Positions 41,160-56,000 of a stretch of DNA of 64,000 bases are shown one piece after another (positions within the stretch are counted from its first letter, which is position 1; each line of letters starts with the position of its first letter). The notes under the pieces are model-generated. The model worked only from the letters and a program-made list of their open reading frames with translations, did no database searches and had not been told where the DNA came from. This DNA is from Tiliqua scincoides. Taxonomy: Eukaryota > Chordata > Lepidosauria > Squamata > Scincidae. The stretch spans positions 8,856,315 through 8,920,314 of the forward strand of contig NC_089830.1 in the NCBI RefSeq assembly GCF_035046505.1, given 5' to 3'. The position numbers and the translations under genes were made by a program.

Positions 41160-42976
41160 CATTCTTCCAACACCTCCCTTATCTCGAGTTCTTCCGGACC
41201 ATTTCCTTCCATTGAGGATGAAGAACAAGGAACATGCACATCAGTCACACAAAGAATTTCTCTTCCAAAACCTAGTTTGAGAACATTTCTGTACCAAACA
41301 GGTCAATTCCCTCCCCACACTCCCCATTTCCTTAGCCAGTTCCCCAAAGCAACCCACCAGCTGCGTCCACTCACCTTGCTTGCCAGTCACCTGTGACCAA
41401 TTTCTGGTTGCCTCCAATACTGGCAGAGAGATGCCCCTTGGGAAGTCCTCCTCCCCGCCTAGGCGGAGATGGCACCAACCAACAGGTAGCATGGAGGGGT
41501 GGAGGAAGGAGACACTCAACTCCTGGATGTTCTCCTCACCTAGGGCACAACCAGTGCTCATCAAGGCTTGAGGGGTGGTGCACTGAGCCATCAAGCCTGG
41601 CCTCATGGGGATTTTTAGCCTGCTTGCCTCTGAAAGCTTGGCTGGAAACATCATCAAAGCACATAAACCATCTTAGAAAAAGGTGAAAACACAGCCCCTC
41701 AAGAGCCCAAGAACTCTTCAAACCTTCATTTCAAGAAAGGAAGCGACGACTGAGAAACCCTGTGCTGCTGGCTTCAACACAGAGTTAACAAGCAAAAGGT
41801 CTTGCAGGGGAATAAACAGTAGAAGGACTTGTGTGTGTAGCTTGAAACCAGATACATTCCAGTGAGTTTATATACAAAAATCAGAAAAGATTTTTGTATA
41901 TAAGAAAAAGAGCTTATTGCCAGCCAAGGTACTTTTGCCAGTACCTGGAGAAGTACCTGGAGTTCAGTAAAGACTGAAAAGGATAGAGACACTGGTTGCG
42001 GGATAAGATGCTCTGACTCTACAGCACAAAGCCATAGAATTTTCTGCAGGCAAACTGGAATGAACTTGTGGCTCATAGCTTCCACCTCCTCTTTGCAATT
42101 TGAGTGTCTCATGTGCCATTTAGACAGGTCCTTTAGGCTGTACAGCTCTGCCCCATCCTGATCTAGCAGGATCTGATTCTCTCTGTCCTCCCAAGCTCAA
42201 ATAGCCCAGCTTGCTTCCAGTAAAATAGCGGTTGGGGCTTTGGCTTCCTGGGGCAATTACAGAAACAAACACGCCCCAATTAGATTAATTATCCACTCCT
42301 TTCCTTCCTAGGGACTTCTGGTCAGTGGGGACCCAGAGTAGCAGCACAGAAACTACAACAAGCTGCAATGACAGCCAGGAAGCTTCTGACGCAGAGAGAA
42401 ATGCAGCACAGCAACGGCAGATGAAATCTGTGCAGGTGGTAGGACCGAAAGGATTTTCTGTTCTGTAAGCCAGAATTTAATTTTATATTTTTCTGCTGCC
42501 CTCCCCCCTTTCCACCAAACAGGGGAATCTTCCACCCAGCAGACTTCCCATATGCTTGCTATTCCTATGCCAATACTAGTTTTCTATTCTGCAGAGAAGA
42601 CATGTGGGCATTAAGGCCCCACTAGATGGAAACAGCAACATAATGATCACACAACATGATAATCATACATACAAAGATGGGCCCTGTAGTCAGGGCAAGT
42701 CAGCTTGCCAATGGGGACACTTTCCCGCTCCAAAAGAAGCTTTCAATCAAGGGTGACGTCCAACATTCCTCTGCCAAGGTCACAGGCTCCTGCAGTCCTC
42801 AAAATCCTCCCAGTACATTACAGAACTCTTGTAGTGCTCCGCTTCCTCACGTGAGAACTGGGGCTTACTGCACAGAACTTCAGGATAGCAAAAAGGGGAA
42901 TGAGCAAAGGCAGGGAGGGACAGGGGGAACTATACCTGTAGACATAAAGGGACTCCACAACCTTGGTCCTATAACC

Positions 42977-43322
42977 CAGGGGTCTCCAAACCCCGGCCCA
43001 GGGACCAGATGCGGCCTGCAGAGAGCCTCTATCTGGCCCATGGCCAGCCTCTGATCTCCTGAGAGCCTCTGGCCCAGGTGACCAAACAACCAGTTGTACT
43101 TGTAGGGTGGGGAATGGGAGTCCATTTAAGTGTGTGCTTTATTTCTTGGGCTGTGTTGCTGCTTGGAGAAATCATTATTTGAGCCCATCCACTTATTCAC
43201 TCATCTAAGTTCCATCACTAATGTATTTATTTAAATTTTATATTTAATTCCCCCCCCCGGCCCTTGGCACTGTGCCAGATATTTGAAGTGGCCCTTCAGC
43301 CAAAAAGTTTAGAGACCCCCTG
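42977..43322. mobile_element. hAT-like non-autonomous element, 346 bp
   Basis: Starts CAGGGGTCTCCAAACCCCGG and ends AAAGTTTAGAGACCCCCTG; flanking 8-mers CTATAACC and CTCTAACC differ at one position. Confidence 0.85.
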
Positions 43323-43865
43323 CTCTAACCCTTTCCTGTTTCTTTGTGGCAGGTCTGACTCTGGTCTAGTTTTCAATAAGGTAGTGAATCTGTGCCTGTT
43401 TCAGGCTCCAAATAACAGACCAGAGAATTGAATGTTCCACATATTGAGGCTAAACTTCTCTTCCTCATATGTGTGTTTTGTATGAAGGGACACTCAGAAA
43501 CATGAACGCCGCCCCCCACTGCCATGGCACAACCACGAGACAGGTTTATTGGCAAACAGAATGCAGCCTCTGAAACCAAGTGCTTTTGTCCTTAAGAACA
43601 CAAACTTTCTGTATCTCCAACTCTTCTAGTGCAGCTCCAGAACAAAGTTTTAAAAAAAAGGAACTTCCAATTGGCTCTCTCACAGTTGACACCTGTTATC
43701 CTCCTCCAACCTAGGATAGCTCTAGAGGAAAAGAGGTGACTGGTATAAATATCAGCTCCTAGTGATCAAGGATAGAATTTTTCCATGCTGGAATTCTGAA
43801 CTGCTCCATTAAAAAGGGATACAAAACACACCAGAATCCCATCCCTTCCATCTCTAAAGACAAGA

Positions 43866-43871
43866 TTTATT
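43866..43871 (-). terminator. SF3A3: SF3A3 polyadenylation signal
   Basis: AATAAA on the minus strand about 145 bases past the SF3A3 stop codon; cleavage would fall near 43850. Confidence 0.65.
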
Positions 43872-44015
43872 TTAATGTTTTCAGATCCATACAAAGAAAG
43901 CTCATTGCAAGTGTCCTTGAAGTGCCTGCACACTGGAAAGAGGAAAATGCAGGCACATAAGAAAGGGGGCTGGAAAGAGGGAGAGGGCGCGTCCTGCTGC
44001 CAGTATCTCCTCCAA

Positions 44016-44093
44016 TCACAGAAGGCCTTGACGTTTCAAGTCTTCATAGGTCTTTTTGTTGACCACGTTCCCACTGGAGTCCTCATATTCCTC
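44016..44093 (-). CDS. SF3A3: SF3A3 exon 17 (C terminus and stop)
   Basis: Encodes [20 protein letters not shown], then RQGLL and TGA. Confidence 0.97.
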   Translation of the reverse strand, partial: EEYEDSSGNVVNKKTYEDLKRQGLL

Positions 44094-47000
44094 CTGGAGA
44101 GAAGAGGGAGAAGTTGGCTGAGTTCCAGTGGGGGGGGGGGGGGAGAGAGAGAATGACAACAAAGCAATAACAGAATGCCAAGAGAAGGTCCAGATAGGCT
44201 CCCTGTGCCCCATCAACTCCAACCAAGCAGAGCAGCCTGGGGGTAGCAAAAAGGCTCCCTATTGCCAGTCTCCTGGTTCTCTTGATAACAGCTGGAGGCC
44301 CCTTAGGCGAACAAATGATTCAAGAAACATGACATACCTGCTTAAACTTAATGGCATATAAAATCTTTAGAAACAGAACTGAAAACTTCCTCTGTAAATT
44401 TTGGAAGCTTAATCAGGGTTATGGTTCAGTTTTGGAATAAGAAAAAAGTGTATGAAATCATACACACAGAAGTTGCATAACACTAGATCAGGAACTATTC
44501 AATAAAACCAATTGGCAGGAGATTTAGGCGTATCAAAAAAAGTACTTCCACCACCCAGGATGGGTGAAATTTTCTACTGCGTAAGGTAGTGGACCACTAG
44601 CTTAGTTAGTTTTAAAAAAGAATTAGACATAGCTGTGGAAGACAAATCTGTCTGTAGCCACAGGGACTCTATGCTACCTCCAGGTTCAGAAGCAGCCTGC
44701 CTTTCCATACTAGCTGTAGGGCAGCAACAGAGAAAAAGGGGATGCCTCATCTCCTACTCGTGGGCTTCCTAGAGGCATCTGCTTGGCCACTACAGGAAGC
44801 TGGACTTGATGGGTGTGACTCAGCAGGGCTCTTCTTATGCAGAAGTTTCAGTGTTTATCTAAATATCTGTATATATTCTTTTTCAATACTGTACTGGATG
44901 ATTTAGGTTAGTTTTGGGGGGCAGGGCCTGGCACACATGCATATAGGCATAAAACAGTGCTTCCCAGACCCGCCCACTTGTGATGCCCCCCTCATGCTGC
45001 AGAGGCCTCCAGAACTGTAATCACCAATTATTTCTGGGTTGAGAGGCCAGACGCGATGCTACAACTAGCGGTAAGAACCTCAGGGTGGGTGGGCTTTTTC
45101 AAGTGCACAAAAACTGCATGCTGGAGCTCTGATCACTGACAGCCCAGTCCTATCCACACTTTTTTGGGAGTAAGCCCCATTGACTTTAATGAGACATGCA
45201 TAGGATTGGGCTGTGAGTCTCCTACCACTGTTTGTAGGGTCAAGTTCTCACTGCCAGGCAGCAGGCATCCCATGCCGCCTCTGGAGAGCTGCACCTCACA
45301 GATTGGGAATCTCTTCTGGGATACGTCACTAATTCCTCCATGGCTGAGGTCTAAATAAGCACTTTCCATAATAGCCAATCCCCCTGCTTACTTCTGTGTC
45401 TGGCTGCCACCGCTCCGAAGCCTTCTGCTGCTTCAGCTTTGCCCACACTGTAACACAAAGAGCAATACAAGGTCAGAGGATCCCCAGCCTGGCCCATTTC
45501 CAAACTCCTCTGCTAGTACCACAGCAAGAGGGCTTTGCCTTCATCACCAAACGGAGTTTTTGGTTTCCTGTAAAAGCATTGCCATTGACAAAGTCTCTGT
45601 CTTTCTTTCCTCAAGCTCTTGCAGCCCATCTTGCCATTCTCTCCTTCTCTACCTCCAAAAGCCCAAGGAGGTTGTCACAGAGCCTTTAACCAGTCTAGAG
45701 GGGGAACCCAACCCCTGCATTAGTTCCAAGCAAATGCAAATGCGACAGTGCAAGCGTGTGCTGGCCATGATCCCAAAACAGCCAGTGTCAGAGAGATTAT
45801 TTGTTGCCACTTACACGAGACTGCATCTTCAATCTGTGTGACATTTGCGAAGTGAGCTGTGTTGGGAATGCCCAGGCAGCGCATCCCATGGGCATGGCGC
45901 CATTCCTACAAGCAGATGTGGAGATCAAGGAGATAGTTAGATGCACCATGACTTCCCTCAAGTAGCTATAATGATTCAGAACAACTAGCAAGAGCAAGGA
46001 GAGGCTGGTCTCTTCCCCTGCCCTTCGTACAGACCATCGCAGCAACTGGGTTTAGAATACAAAGCCAAGAGCAACCCCTGGAATGTCCTTAGCCCAGAAG
46101 GGTCAAAATTGTTTCATACAGTGGGCCGAATAGCATTCAATAAACCTGCTGAGGGCTGGAAGTGGTGTCATAAAGCAGGTAATGACCAGAAATAAGCACT
46201 TTTTCAGAAACTCATTAGCTGCAAATGACAGAGGAGAAAATTGTATTTTCAAAATACAGGAGAGCCCAATTATCAGGTGGGCTGCCTTTCGGCAGTGACA
46301 CCTCAACATAGTTTAGCAGCTAAGAACATCTGATGGTGGTGCTGAGCAAGCCTGAGAGACAGATAAAGAGCTTCTGTGGGTCGCATCCAGTCCATAGGCC
46401 TTACGTTTGACTCTTGCCTTAGCCAGTGGAACCCCCCCCCCACCTCTTTCTCTCTGAACAGATTAACTGTGGAGAGAACATGGAAGTTAAGATTTGACTA
46501 TGATTTTCACAGATCTCGGCTACCCTCGCCAGGATAAAAAATCCCTCAGTAAATCAACAGTTACAGACAGATGCACCTGCCATCCAGAAGCCCCAGTTGA
46601 AGCTGACAACTCGTTCTGCAAGACCAGTTCTCTGAAATCTTCCCACCTTTGGCATCTTGTACTGTCCCAACCCAAACCATCACGTAACACCCCCCCCCCC
46701 CTACCGCAAAGTGTCTCTGGAAAGCTTTGGGCCCACGGTACGTGTAGTTCCCACAGATCTCACAGTTGTAATTGATGTTCAGACCATGGAGCTTGTAGAG
46801 CCAGTAGGGGATGGGCTGGAAGGCAAGAGAGAGTGTTAAGCTTGCAGGACTGAGAGCACAAGCCCAGTCTGACGTGATCCAGGAGGAGGCTCCTTCTACT
46901 TTTGTAGAGCTCACCTTGCCATCCCAGCCCAAGGGCAAGTTCTTGGGATTGTAGATTATTTCATTCTCCTCATCTTCACTCTCGCTTTCACTGATCTGTT

Positions 47001-50000
47001 CTTCCTCTTCCTCCTCGCGCTCCTCACCAGTTCGTGCCTGCTTGCGCTGCACATTCTCATGCGTCAACTGCCGCTGCTCCTATGGGAGGAAGCAGAAGCT
47101 GTGAACGCGGTTCACTCAACCCAGCCATGGGGCCACAACTGGGAAAGGGACATGGGGTACTTACCCCAAGTATCTCCACATACTCATAGATCTGAGCCTC
47201 CAAGAAAGCCAAGTCCTTGTTCCTCTCTGTGTCCCTGTCAAAGCAAAACAGCTCTGTGAACAAGCAGGCAACTGCACTCTTCATGCCTTTCTAAGGCAGC
47301 CAGCAGAGAGGCAAAAGGGAGAGCTACAAAAACTGTCAAGTGGGTTAGCAGACCTGTGCCGGTCATGCTGAACCCACCCTGCTGCCCCCTGCAACACGCC
47401 ACACAGGTGACTTACCGCTTGCTCCCCTTCGTCTTTGGGTTCTTGGCAAAAAGGGAGGAATCTAAGGCTTCTAGGGACTTGCCCTTGGTGCTGAACAGCC
47501 TCTGAGCTCGCTCCTCGAGTGTCCTGGGGAGGAAAGGAGAAAGGGGGGGGGAAGAGGGAAGAAACCTGTGAAAATCTTCCATTTCCAGATGGAAAGTGTG
47601 CCAAAGCTGCCAAGTTCTGCCAAGATTCATGCAGGCCTTCCAGAGCCCAGTTCACACATCCATTCCAGCAGCAATCCTGAAGCCAGCCCCAAACAAAAAT
47701 TAAACCCCTCACTTACCCACCACATTTCAGCCCCAACGCCAGCAGAGCAGATTTTAGCCTGTCAAGTCCAAGAGAGGCCAATTCCTGTGCAAGTGGAAAA
47801 ATCAACAAATACTCAACGTTGGTTTATTCCAAACTTGTGGTTCTACTAAGAGCTCAATGCAGCTTACAAAACAGTTACAGTAAAAACAGGGAACCAAGAG
47901 AGCAACTGAAGGAAATAAAGCAATCCATATTCAACCAGTGAAAAAGAGTCTTTAATAAGTAGCAAAATACCAAGGGAGCAAGATACTCCTTCCTGGGCAA
48001 GGAATTCCATAGTCTGGGCACAACTGCTGAAAAACCTTATTCCTTTATTCCTGCCAGTCTAAACTTCAATCAGCCTTAAAAGCTGAATCCTAAAAAGAGC
48101 TTCCTCATTTGACAGTAGAAAAATGGATAGCACTGTTTGGGTGGAAGTGGAACTTGGTCCAGGTCATTTAATTCTGTAAATGTAATTTAAAACTGTAAAG
48201 TTTAAAAGTGTAACTTGCATCCAGAAACAAACAGCAGCCAGAACAGTTGTAGAAGTGGAGTCACATACTCCACAAAAATGGCTCCAGTTAACGCAATTCT
48301 CTCTCTCAAAAAAAAAATTCCAAGCAGTTCTGGAGGGTGATCTCAGGTTTTTTTTTTGTAAACTGCCCATGGGACCCTCACAGATCTCTGTGTCTTTGTG
48401 GGAGTCCTATTTTAAATCAATCTTTTTTTATGAGAATTATCAAGAACCAACCACTGATTATGCCTCCCTAGGGGATACTCAGGAATGGCCTCCAGTAACA
48501 GCTTCAGATATTAAAAAGCTTATTAGTGAGCTCAGTGTAGGAAAGGCTGCCGGACCAGACAGTCTACCGTCTGACCTGTAAGTTAGATCCGGATTGGTGG
48601 GCCCCTATTCTAGCCGATCTGTTCACTCAGGTGGACAGGTCAGGAATTATGCCTGCCTCCTGGACAAAATCCATCTTGGTTCTGCTGCACAAAAAAGGCA
48701 ACAAAAGATTCCCTGAAAACTTCCGACCAATAAGCCTTTGGTAGTGGTAGCCAAAATGTACTCCAAACATTTGCTTGACAAGTTTTAGGTTGGTTATCAG
48801 AGAACAATGTTATAGGCCCTGAGCAAGCTGGGTTTCGAGCTGGGAAGTCAACCATGAATAATTGTTGGATCCTGTCGCATCTTGCAACAAAGTATGCTTC
48901 GCAGCGAAATTCACATCTATATGCTGCTTTTTTTTGGATCTCAAGGGTGCATTCGATTCGGTGGATTTTGTGGGGCAAGTTGACTAAAATGGGTCTTGAT
49001 AGAAGATGGATTTTGTTGATACAGAGACTCCACTCTGGCACCTCTGGTCATATCAAATTGTCCTCACGAGGCGATTTGTCTGGGGAGGTTTCCCTGCATA
49101 AGGGAGTAAAAAACAGGGTTGCGTGCTTGGCCCCACCCTGTTTAATTTATTTGTTAATGATTTTGCCACTCACTTGCACAAAGTTGATGCCCACTGTCCT
49201 AAACTTGGCTCTGTAAAAGTTCCCGTGCTGCTTTATGCAGATGATATGGTCCTGCTTTCTCGAACCAGAATTGGCTTATGGCGCCTGGCACAATCAGATA
49301 CTCGCCTATAGGGCGATAAATTTGTCCCAGCAGATCGTTCCTGAATCCGCCTTATCTGTGGGGCCACTAGCGGTCAGGGCTGTTTCAGGCACACTGAGGA
49401 GCAGCAGTGGTGCTGCTGGGGAGGGTGATGCACCACCCACTCCCCCACCGTGTGCTTCCCACCTGGAGCAAGAAGCCTGACGGAGCTGCTTGGCTCGCCT
49501 GCCGCTCCCTCCTCCTTGCTACTCCTGGGTATTGCAGTCCCGCCCGCTCAGGCTCCCTGAGCCTGGTCTCCTTGGCTCTGACTTTCTCTTTCTCCACCCC
49601 TGCTAGTCTTCGAAAGGACAGGAAAGGGGAGCAGGAGCCTGAAGCGCTTCCCACGCGTGTCATCAATGGGGCTTACTCCCAGAAAAGTGCGCATAGGATG
49701 GCAGCTTTAGAGCCCAAGCCAGTGCATGCCTACTCAGAAGTAAGTTCCATTATTGTCAATGGGGCTTACTCCCAGGAAAAGATCATAGCTTGAAGAAGTT
49801 TGCTTCTTCATGCAGAGTCTACAGCTCTGCATCTGCTTCTTCCAAGCGAGAGGGAGGAGGGGAGCCCCCCACACAGCCTCCCTGCCTCCCGCCTGCCCCC
49901 ACTCCTGCACTGCCTGCTTCTCTCTGCCCTTCAGCCCCAGCCCCTCTCTTCCCTCCACCAGCCTTCACTCTGTTGTACTGTTTTCTCCCCCTTCTCCTTG

Positions 50001-53000
50001 ACCGCTGTGCCCCCCTTCTCTTCTCCCTTCCCCACTGTTCCTCTTTCTCTGCTCCTTATTTAAAAGCCATGCAATCAGGGAAACTGACCAGGAAACTGAT
50101 TAGAGCAGCAGTTTCCATTTGCACATCCCCCCAACACAGAGAGCAGAGTTTAACTGGCTCCCCAGAATCACCCCACTTCTTTAAGAGTGAAACCCCCTAC
50201 AGCCTTGATCCTGCTGTAAATCAAGAGGAAGAAACAACCCTCAGACCAGGTGAGGGTGGGCTTGTTGCAGCTGCAGGATGCACCTTCCCTGAAAGTGGAA
50301 ACACTCCCATCAAATGTCTCACAAACTACAATTCAGAGTACCATTACTTAGGAATAACACCCAGAGAAAGCAATGGGTCTGCTTCTGCGTAAATAGGGTT
50401 TCAGCTTTGTGCAGCTGCACTTGGTCACAGCCATTTGCTGTTGCTTATCTCTGCTGTGAATTGAATTGCATGCTCCCAGTTGTGTTCTAAGCTGTATGTT
50501 ATATGTAGAGCTTCTGGCTTAAGAGCAGGAGACTCTGCCTTTGCATTGTTTTGCACCAGAAATGTCCTGAGAAATTCTGAGTGATAGATCACTTTATGTT
50601 TTAATTTTTTTCCTATGCTGGTCTTCAATCACTGGTTCATACATGAATTGATCACCAAAAATTAGCTATTAGTGGAGCTTTCACAGTCAACTAGCTACCT
50701 CCCTTCCTGCCTTGCTGGCCCTGCAAGCCATTCTGGATTATTGCCATTATTCCATTCTCTTTCAAGTACTCCTAAAGGTCCTGTTTAGTGCCCCTGGGGG
50801 TACATGAACCCTAGGTTGGGAACCACTGTTCTATTAGCATGTTGTTTACAATGCAGTTACTCTTTGATAGGAGGTCAAAGGAGGGCAGGAGGTCTGGTCT
50901 AGAGGGTAGAGCCTCCGTCTGCCTGAAGATAACATCCACAAGGCCGCCAGTTCGAGGCCATGCGACCTTGGAGCAGCTGACAAGCTGAAGCCGAGCAATT
51001 CCATCTGCTCTGAGCGTGGGAGGATGGAGGCCAGAATGTGAAGCCAGATCGGATTGAAACACCTTGAATGTAGTAGTTCTTGAAAGAAAGAACCTTCTTT
51101 GAAATTGTAAAAATCCCTATTTAAAATAGGGATTTAGATAAAGCCTGCCTATGTAAACCGCCTTGAATAAAGTCTTGAATAAAGACCAAGAAAGGCAGTA
51201 TATAAATACCTGTTATTATTATTATTGTTGTTGTTATTATTGATAGTGTTTACAAAAAAAAGGTGAAGACCAGAATTTAAAAGTTTATGAATAAAAATGA
51301 ACCTTATGATCTTTTACTATATTTTTAATAAATTAGAGACTGTCAGTTCTTAGGTAACAATTACTGATAGGTTATTTTTCAGGATCTGGCCTAGGGTAAA
51401 ATCAGACAAAACTATAATCAGACCCCCCCCCCCAAGTTTATGACCCCAACTTATCCAAGGGTCATAGAAAATTCTATGATTTGTGCCTCAAAACCTGCCC
51501 TCTGCTTATCCGTGAGGTCTTATCTTATAGGCGAGTGTCTGCGGTGGTTTGGCATATTTTGAACAGAGCAAGCTCTCTGAACTGTGAAAAGTCCAAAATC
51601 TTGCTATTTGGCAGATCATGGAAACCACAGCTTTGGACTTTTAATGGCTAAACAATCAGGCAGATCAAGGAATTCAAGTATTTGGGCATTCTGTATCATT
51701 ACAGACTCTCTTGGAGTCCGCACCGGGAGGCGAGGATCCAGGTTGCAAAACTGTCTACGCAGGCCATTGTATGTTTTTTCTATGCATAGGGCAATTCTTA
51801 TATCCCTTCTGCCCTGCAAATTTTCAATACTAAAGTTAAGGCCCAAATTTTGTATGGAATACCTATTTGGATGTCTGCATTTGGTGCCAGCATTGAGAGA
51901 ATCCAATCATGGTTCCTATATAAAATATTTGCTCTACCACACTGTGTCCCATACGCAGTATTATGTTTGGAAGTGGGCCAACACAAGTTAGAAACCATGG
52001 CCTGAGTGAGTTTCTGCAAATTTTGGTTAAGTGTTTGTTACGCGTCTGAGCAAGATATTCTGCTCAGAAACCTGTTAACAGATCCAACATTCTCGCTGGG
52101 TCTGTTATTGTTCCTAAATAAAGTTCAAGTCATAGGTCTCTCAGCAGATCTGTTAGGAGCCCTCTCACCAGAGTTGGCATTTAAAACTCTGAAAACCCGG
52201 TGAGGATGTAGAGCGTCAAAAGCTGTTTGCAGCTGCAACCACGACCTGTTCTCCCCTCAGGTTTTCGCTTTTCCCAATCCTGGATAAACAGCCCGCATAC
52301 TTACATTTCCTATTTAATTCACAAGAACGGAGAGCCTTCTCCCTGGTGCGTTGCAATGTTATACCATCTAATTTTACATCAGGGAGATACAATGGCCTGA
52401 GTGTGCAAGCAAGGGTGTGTAGCTGCAACTCCCATGACACTGAATCTCTTTCACATATGGTTTTAACTTGCAAATGGTTTGACGATCTGCATTTGCAGTT
52501 TCTCAGGCCAATTTTGTCTTCCATACGTGGGTCGGGGGACTTTGTGCTTCATCAGTTGCTATTAGAAAGAATGAGGCATGTACACGCCAGGTTGCAAAAT
52601 TTCTGTATGCAATTTTGAGGAGGCGTGGTGTGAGTTAGTAAGGGCAGAGTATTGGTTGAGTTTACGGGCTGTTTTAGGTGTGATTTAAATGTATTGTCTT
52701 ATTTTATTTATGTTTTATTTATGCCAATAAAGGTTCCTGAATCTAAATCAGTTAACAACTTTGCAACAATATATTCTACACTAGCCAAAGTTGGTGAATA
52801 TTTTTCAAGGGCAGCCCCACAAAGGGCATGTTATTATAATAATCAAACCTTGATGTGACTATAGATTCTAACCAAAGACTTCCCCCTCCAGTGCAACAGA
52901 GAGTAAGTTCCTGGACAAAACCCAGATTCCAGGAGACAGCAGGGGTTGTCCCGCTACCTTGTCAGCCAAAACAAATGAGGGACATTAAGCAAACAAACCT

Positions 53001-56000
53001 CCCAAGAAGAGAAGGCAGAGAGGTCCAGGTGGGCTCCAGCATGGGTGAGGGCGCTGCTTGTCTCTTTCTGCCAAGAGAAGATAAAGAGGCTTAGTGATTG
53101 AAGGCATCTTTTAAGCATTCTGGAGCTTCCTTAGCAGAAGCAAGAGGCTCCAGTGATGCCTATGGGAAAGGTTGCCTCATCTGCTCCAGGAGGCCATTAC
53201 CCTACCACAATCTTCTCCCCTGCCCAAGAAACACTGCTTACTGGCCAACCAGGAAATGTGCCATTCTCCCACTTCTTCTCAAATTCTCCCTGGATTTTGC
53301 CAAACAGCTCATTCTGGTCCAACAGAGGCTTCACCCGGTCTGTGTAATCCTGCAGATATTCCAGGAGCATCTCCAAGTACCTAGAACAGTAACGAGAAGA
53401 GGATGCAGGGAGAGGTACAATTCCTGTGCTCAAAGCAAGGCTCCCTCTCCCACCCAATCCTGAACACAGAATGGATTTCTCCAGCTCCACCAGATATAGG
53501 AGACCTTGGATTTCTCTACATCCAGCAAACGGAGAGATGGTGTGCTCTGTGGCAACAGTGTTGCTTCTACTTCTTACTAAGCCCCTTATTGGGGGGGGGG
53601 GGAAATTCTGCCCACAGTGAAACATTGTCGGCACAAGACCACTTCACTAACATGGCCTCAACAACCTGAGAATACAACAAAAAAACTCAGGCCAGATGAG
53701 AAATACAAGATTAGAGACTGTGCACACAAGGCAAAAGGCAGCCTCAGTGTCTCTTGTCTCTCCCCATCTCATCAAGAGTTTTGCAAGTACTTACCTTCGG
53801 TACTCAGCATTTTTCCTTTCCTTGGGAATATCAAAGAGTTGATCAAAAGTGGACAGATATGTGATGTAGTCCAGTTTCTGCAGAAGACAGAAGAAAGAGC
53901 ATTAATCAGCATGCTGATTAATGCAGAGCTTCGTGATCTGTTGCCAGCAGTTCTCTGGATAGTTCCCACTTTGAGAAGGCCCAGAAGGCAGGCAGATGGG
54001 AGCATACACAGAGGGCAAGAGAGAGGCCAAGAAATGTCCACCCAAGCCCAGGCAACAGTATGGGAATCTCTCACCTCTGAGGATTTGAGATTAATGTACT
54101 TGAGGTAACAGTCATGTAGATCCAAGTAACGGCCGTATCCTTCTTCATCAGTAAATTCCACCAGATCTGTAGGAAGAAGACAACGAGAGATAGCTTAGAA
54201 CTGTCACAGCAAGAAAGGAGAGATAGCAAGAAAAAAAAACGGGACCCAACAAATGACCACTCTAGTCATTCATGCATCCCGAGACAATGGAGGACTAGCC
54301 TCAGGACAGGACAGCAAGCACAGAGGCACTCCAAACAAGCTCTACACTTACTCTGGGCCTCTTCACTGGGGTTCTCTCGGGCCTTCAGGAGCTCCTCAAA
54401 CTCCACTGACATTGGCACGCAGATCTGTAGGGAAGCAAAGACATGCCCTCTGGTATTTAGAATTAGCCTGAGAAGTGCATATCATTAAAAATTGTATCAC
54501 CTAGTCCCAAGTATATTGTAATCTACGTTAATTAGACAAAAAAGAAGACAAAGTGACCTGTCACTTCCAGATGAAGAATGGGAGTAAGAGTGGAAAAGTA
54601 TCAAAACTTTGAGCTATAAAGCTCAGGAAAGTTTTTTTTGAAGGAAGTACACAATGAGAAAGACCCGGGAGGACAAGAAGCCAGCCAGGACAAGAAGAGG
54701 GAAGGCAGGCTGTAGTATGGCAGAAAATACAAAGGATGGAGAAAAAGGGGAAGGCAACACAGACACAAGGAAATCAGACAGTGGGTGGGCACCACCTCCA
54801 TGGACCACATCACAGACAGCCACCTATACTCTATTGGGAGCAGGCACAGGAAAACCCAGAGGGTTGGTTCACATAGAGATATGTACCAGGGGAGGGGGGA
54901 GAGGAACTGGTCACACTGCTCCTGCTTGAGAGTTACTTTCCAGCTGGCCTCACCTCATTTGGATGCTTCCGATGGAACTCTTTAATCTGCTTTAGGCGAT
55001 TGTAGAATTCAGCAAATTCATTGGGTCCCGATATGGCGCTGAGTTCCTCCTTTCGCAACCTGAGAACTCCGAAAAGAGCAAGCTAAATCAAATTGGTTGA
55101 GCAGAACAGGCTTGCAGGAGGAGAAGAAACAGAGGCAGCCCAGCCAACGGGCTCAGCTTCCATCACCTCCCACACTCCCCCCAAACCAGCACAAAGCATG
55201 CTGAGGACATCAACAGTCCACACTCAGGTCTTTGTGGTTCACCAATCTCTCACACTGACCCAAAGTCAACTGGAGCACTCCCACTGCAGCACTTTTGGAG
55301 TGTCAGAAGACCAGCAGAGGAGGAAGGTGGTCAAAAGCACTCACCCGTCTTTGTCATCGTACAAGTCCCGCAAATTGCCGCTCACTTCCATGTACCTCTG
55401 AAAAGGCAAAGAAAAAGCCTCAGGAACCTGAGCCAGCATGGAAGGCAGGAACACTGGGCAAGCAGCATTCAGTCCCCCCAGACTGGGAAGGTCACAGTTC
55501 CCCACTACCATCAGAAGGGTGAGATACTCACATCTTGCATGGCTCGTGTGCGGTGGTCCGAGTTGATCTGGTCCCGCAGCTGGTGGAAAGGGGATGAAGA
55601 TGAGAAAGAATTAGTCTGTGGAATTTCATGCCACAGGATGTGGTGATGGCATCTGGCCTAGCTACCTTTAAAAGGGGACTGAAGAGATTTCTGGAAGAAA
55701 ATTCCATCACAGGTTACAAGCTGTGATGGGTACGTGCAACTTCCTGGTTTTAGAAGTAGACTACCTCAGAATGTCAGGTGCAATGGAGTGGCCACAGGAT
55801 GCAGGTCTCTTGCCTTGTGTGCTCCCAGAGACATAGTGGTGGGCCACTATGAGACACAGGATGCCAAACTAGATGGTCCCTTGGCCTGACTCAGTGGGGC
55901 TTGTCTTATGTTCTTAAGAAGATGGGCCAGGGCACAAGCCTACGCACTGCTACTCAGAAATAAATCCCATTGTGTTCAGTGGGGTTGACTCCCAGAAAAA

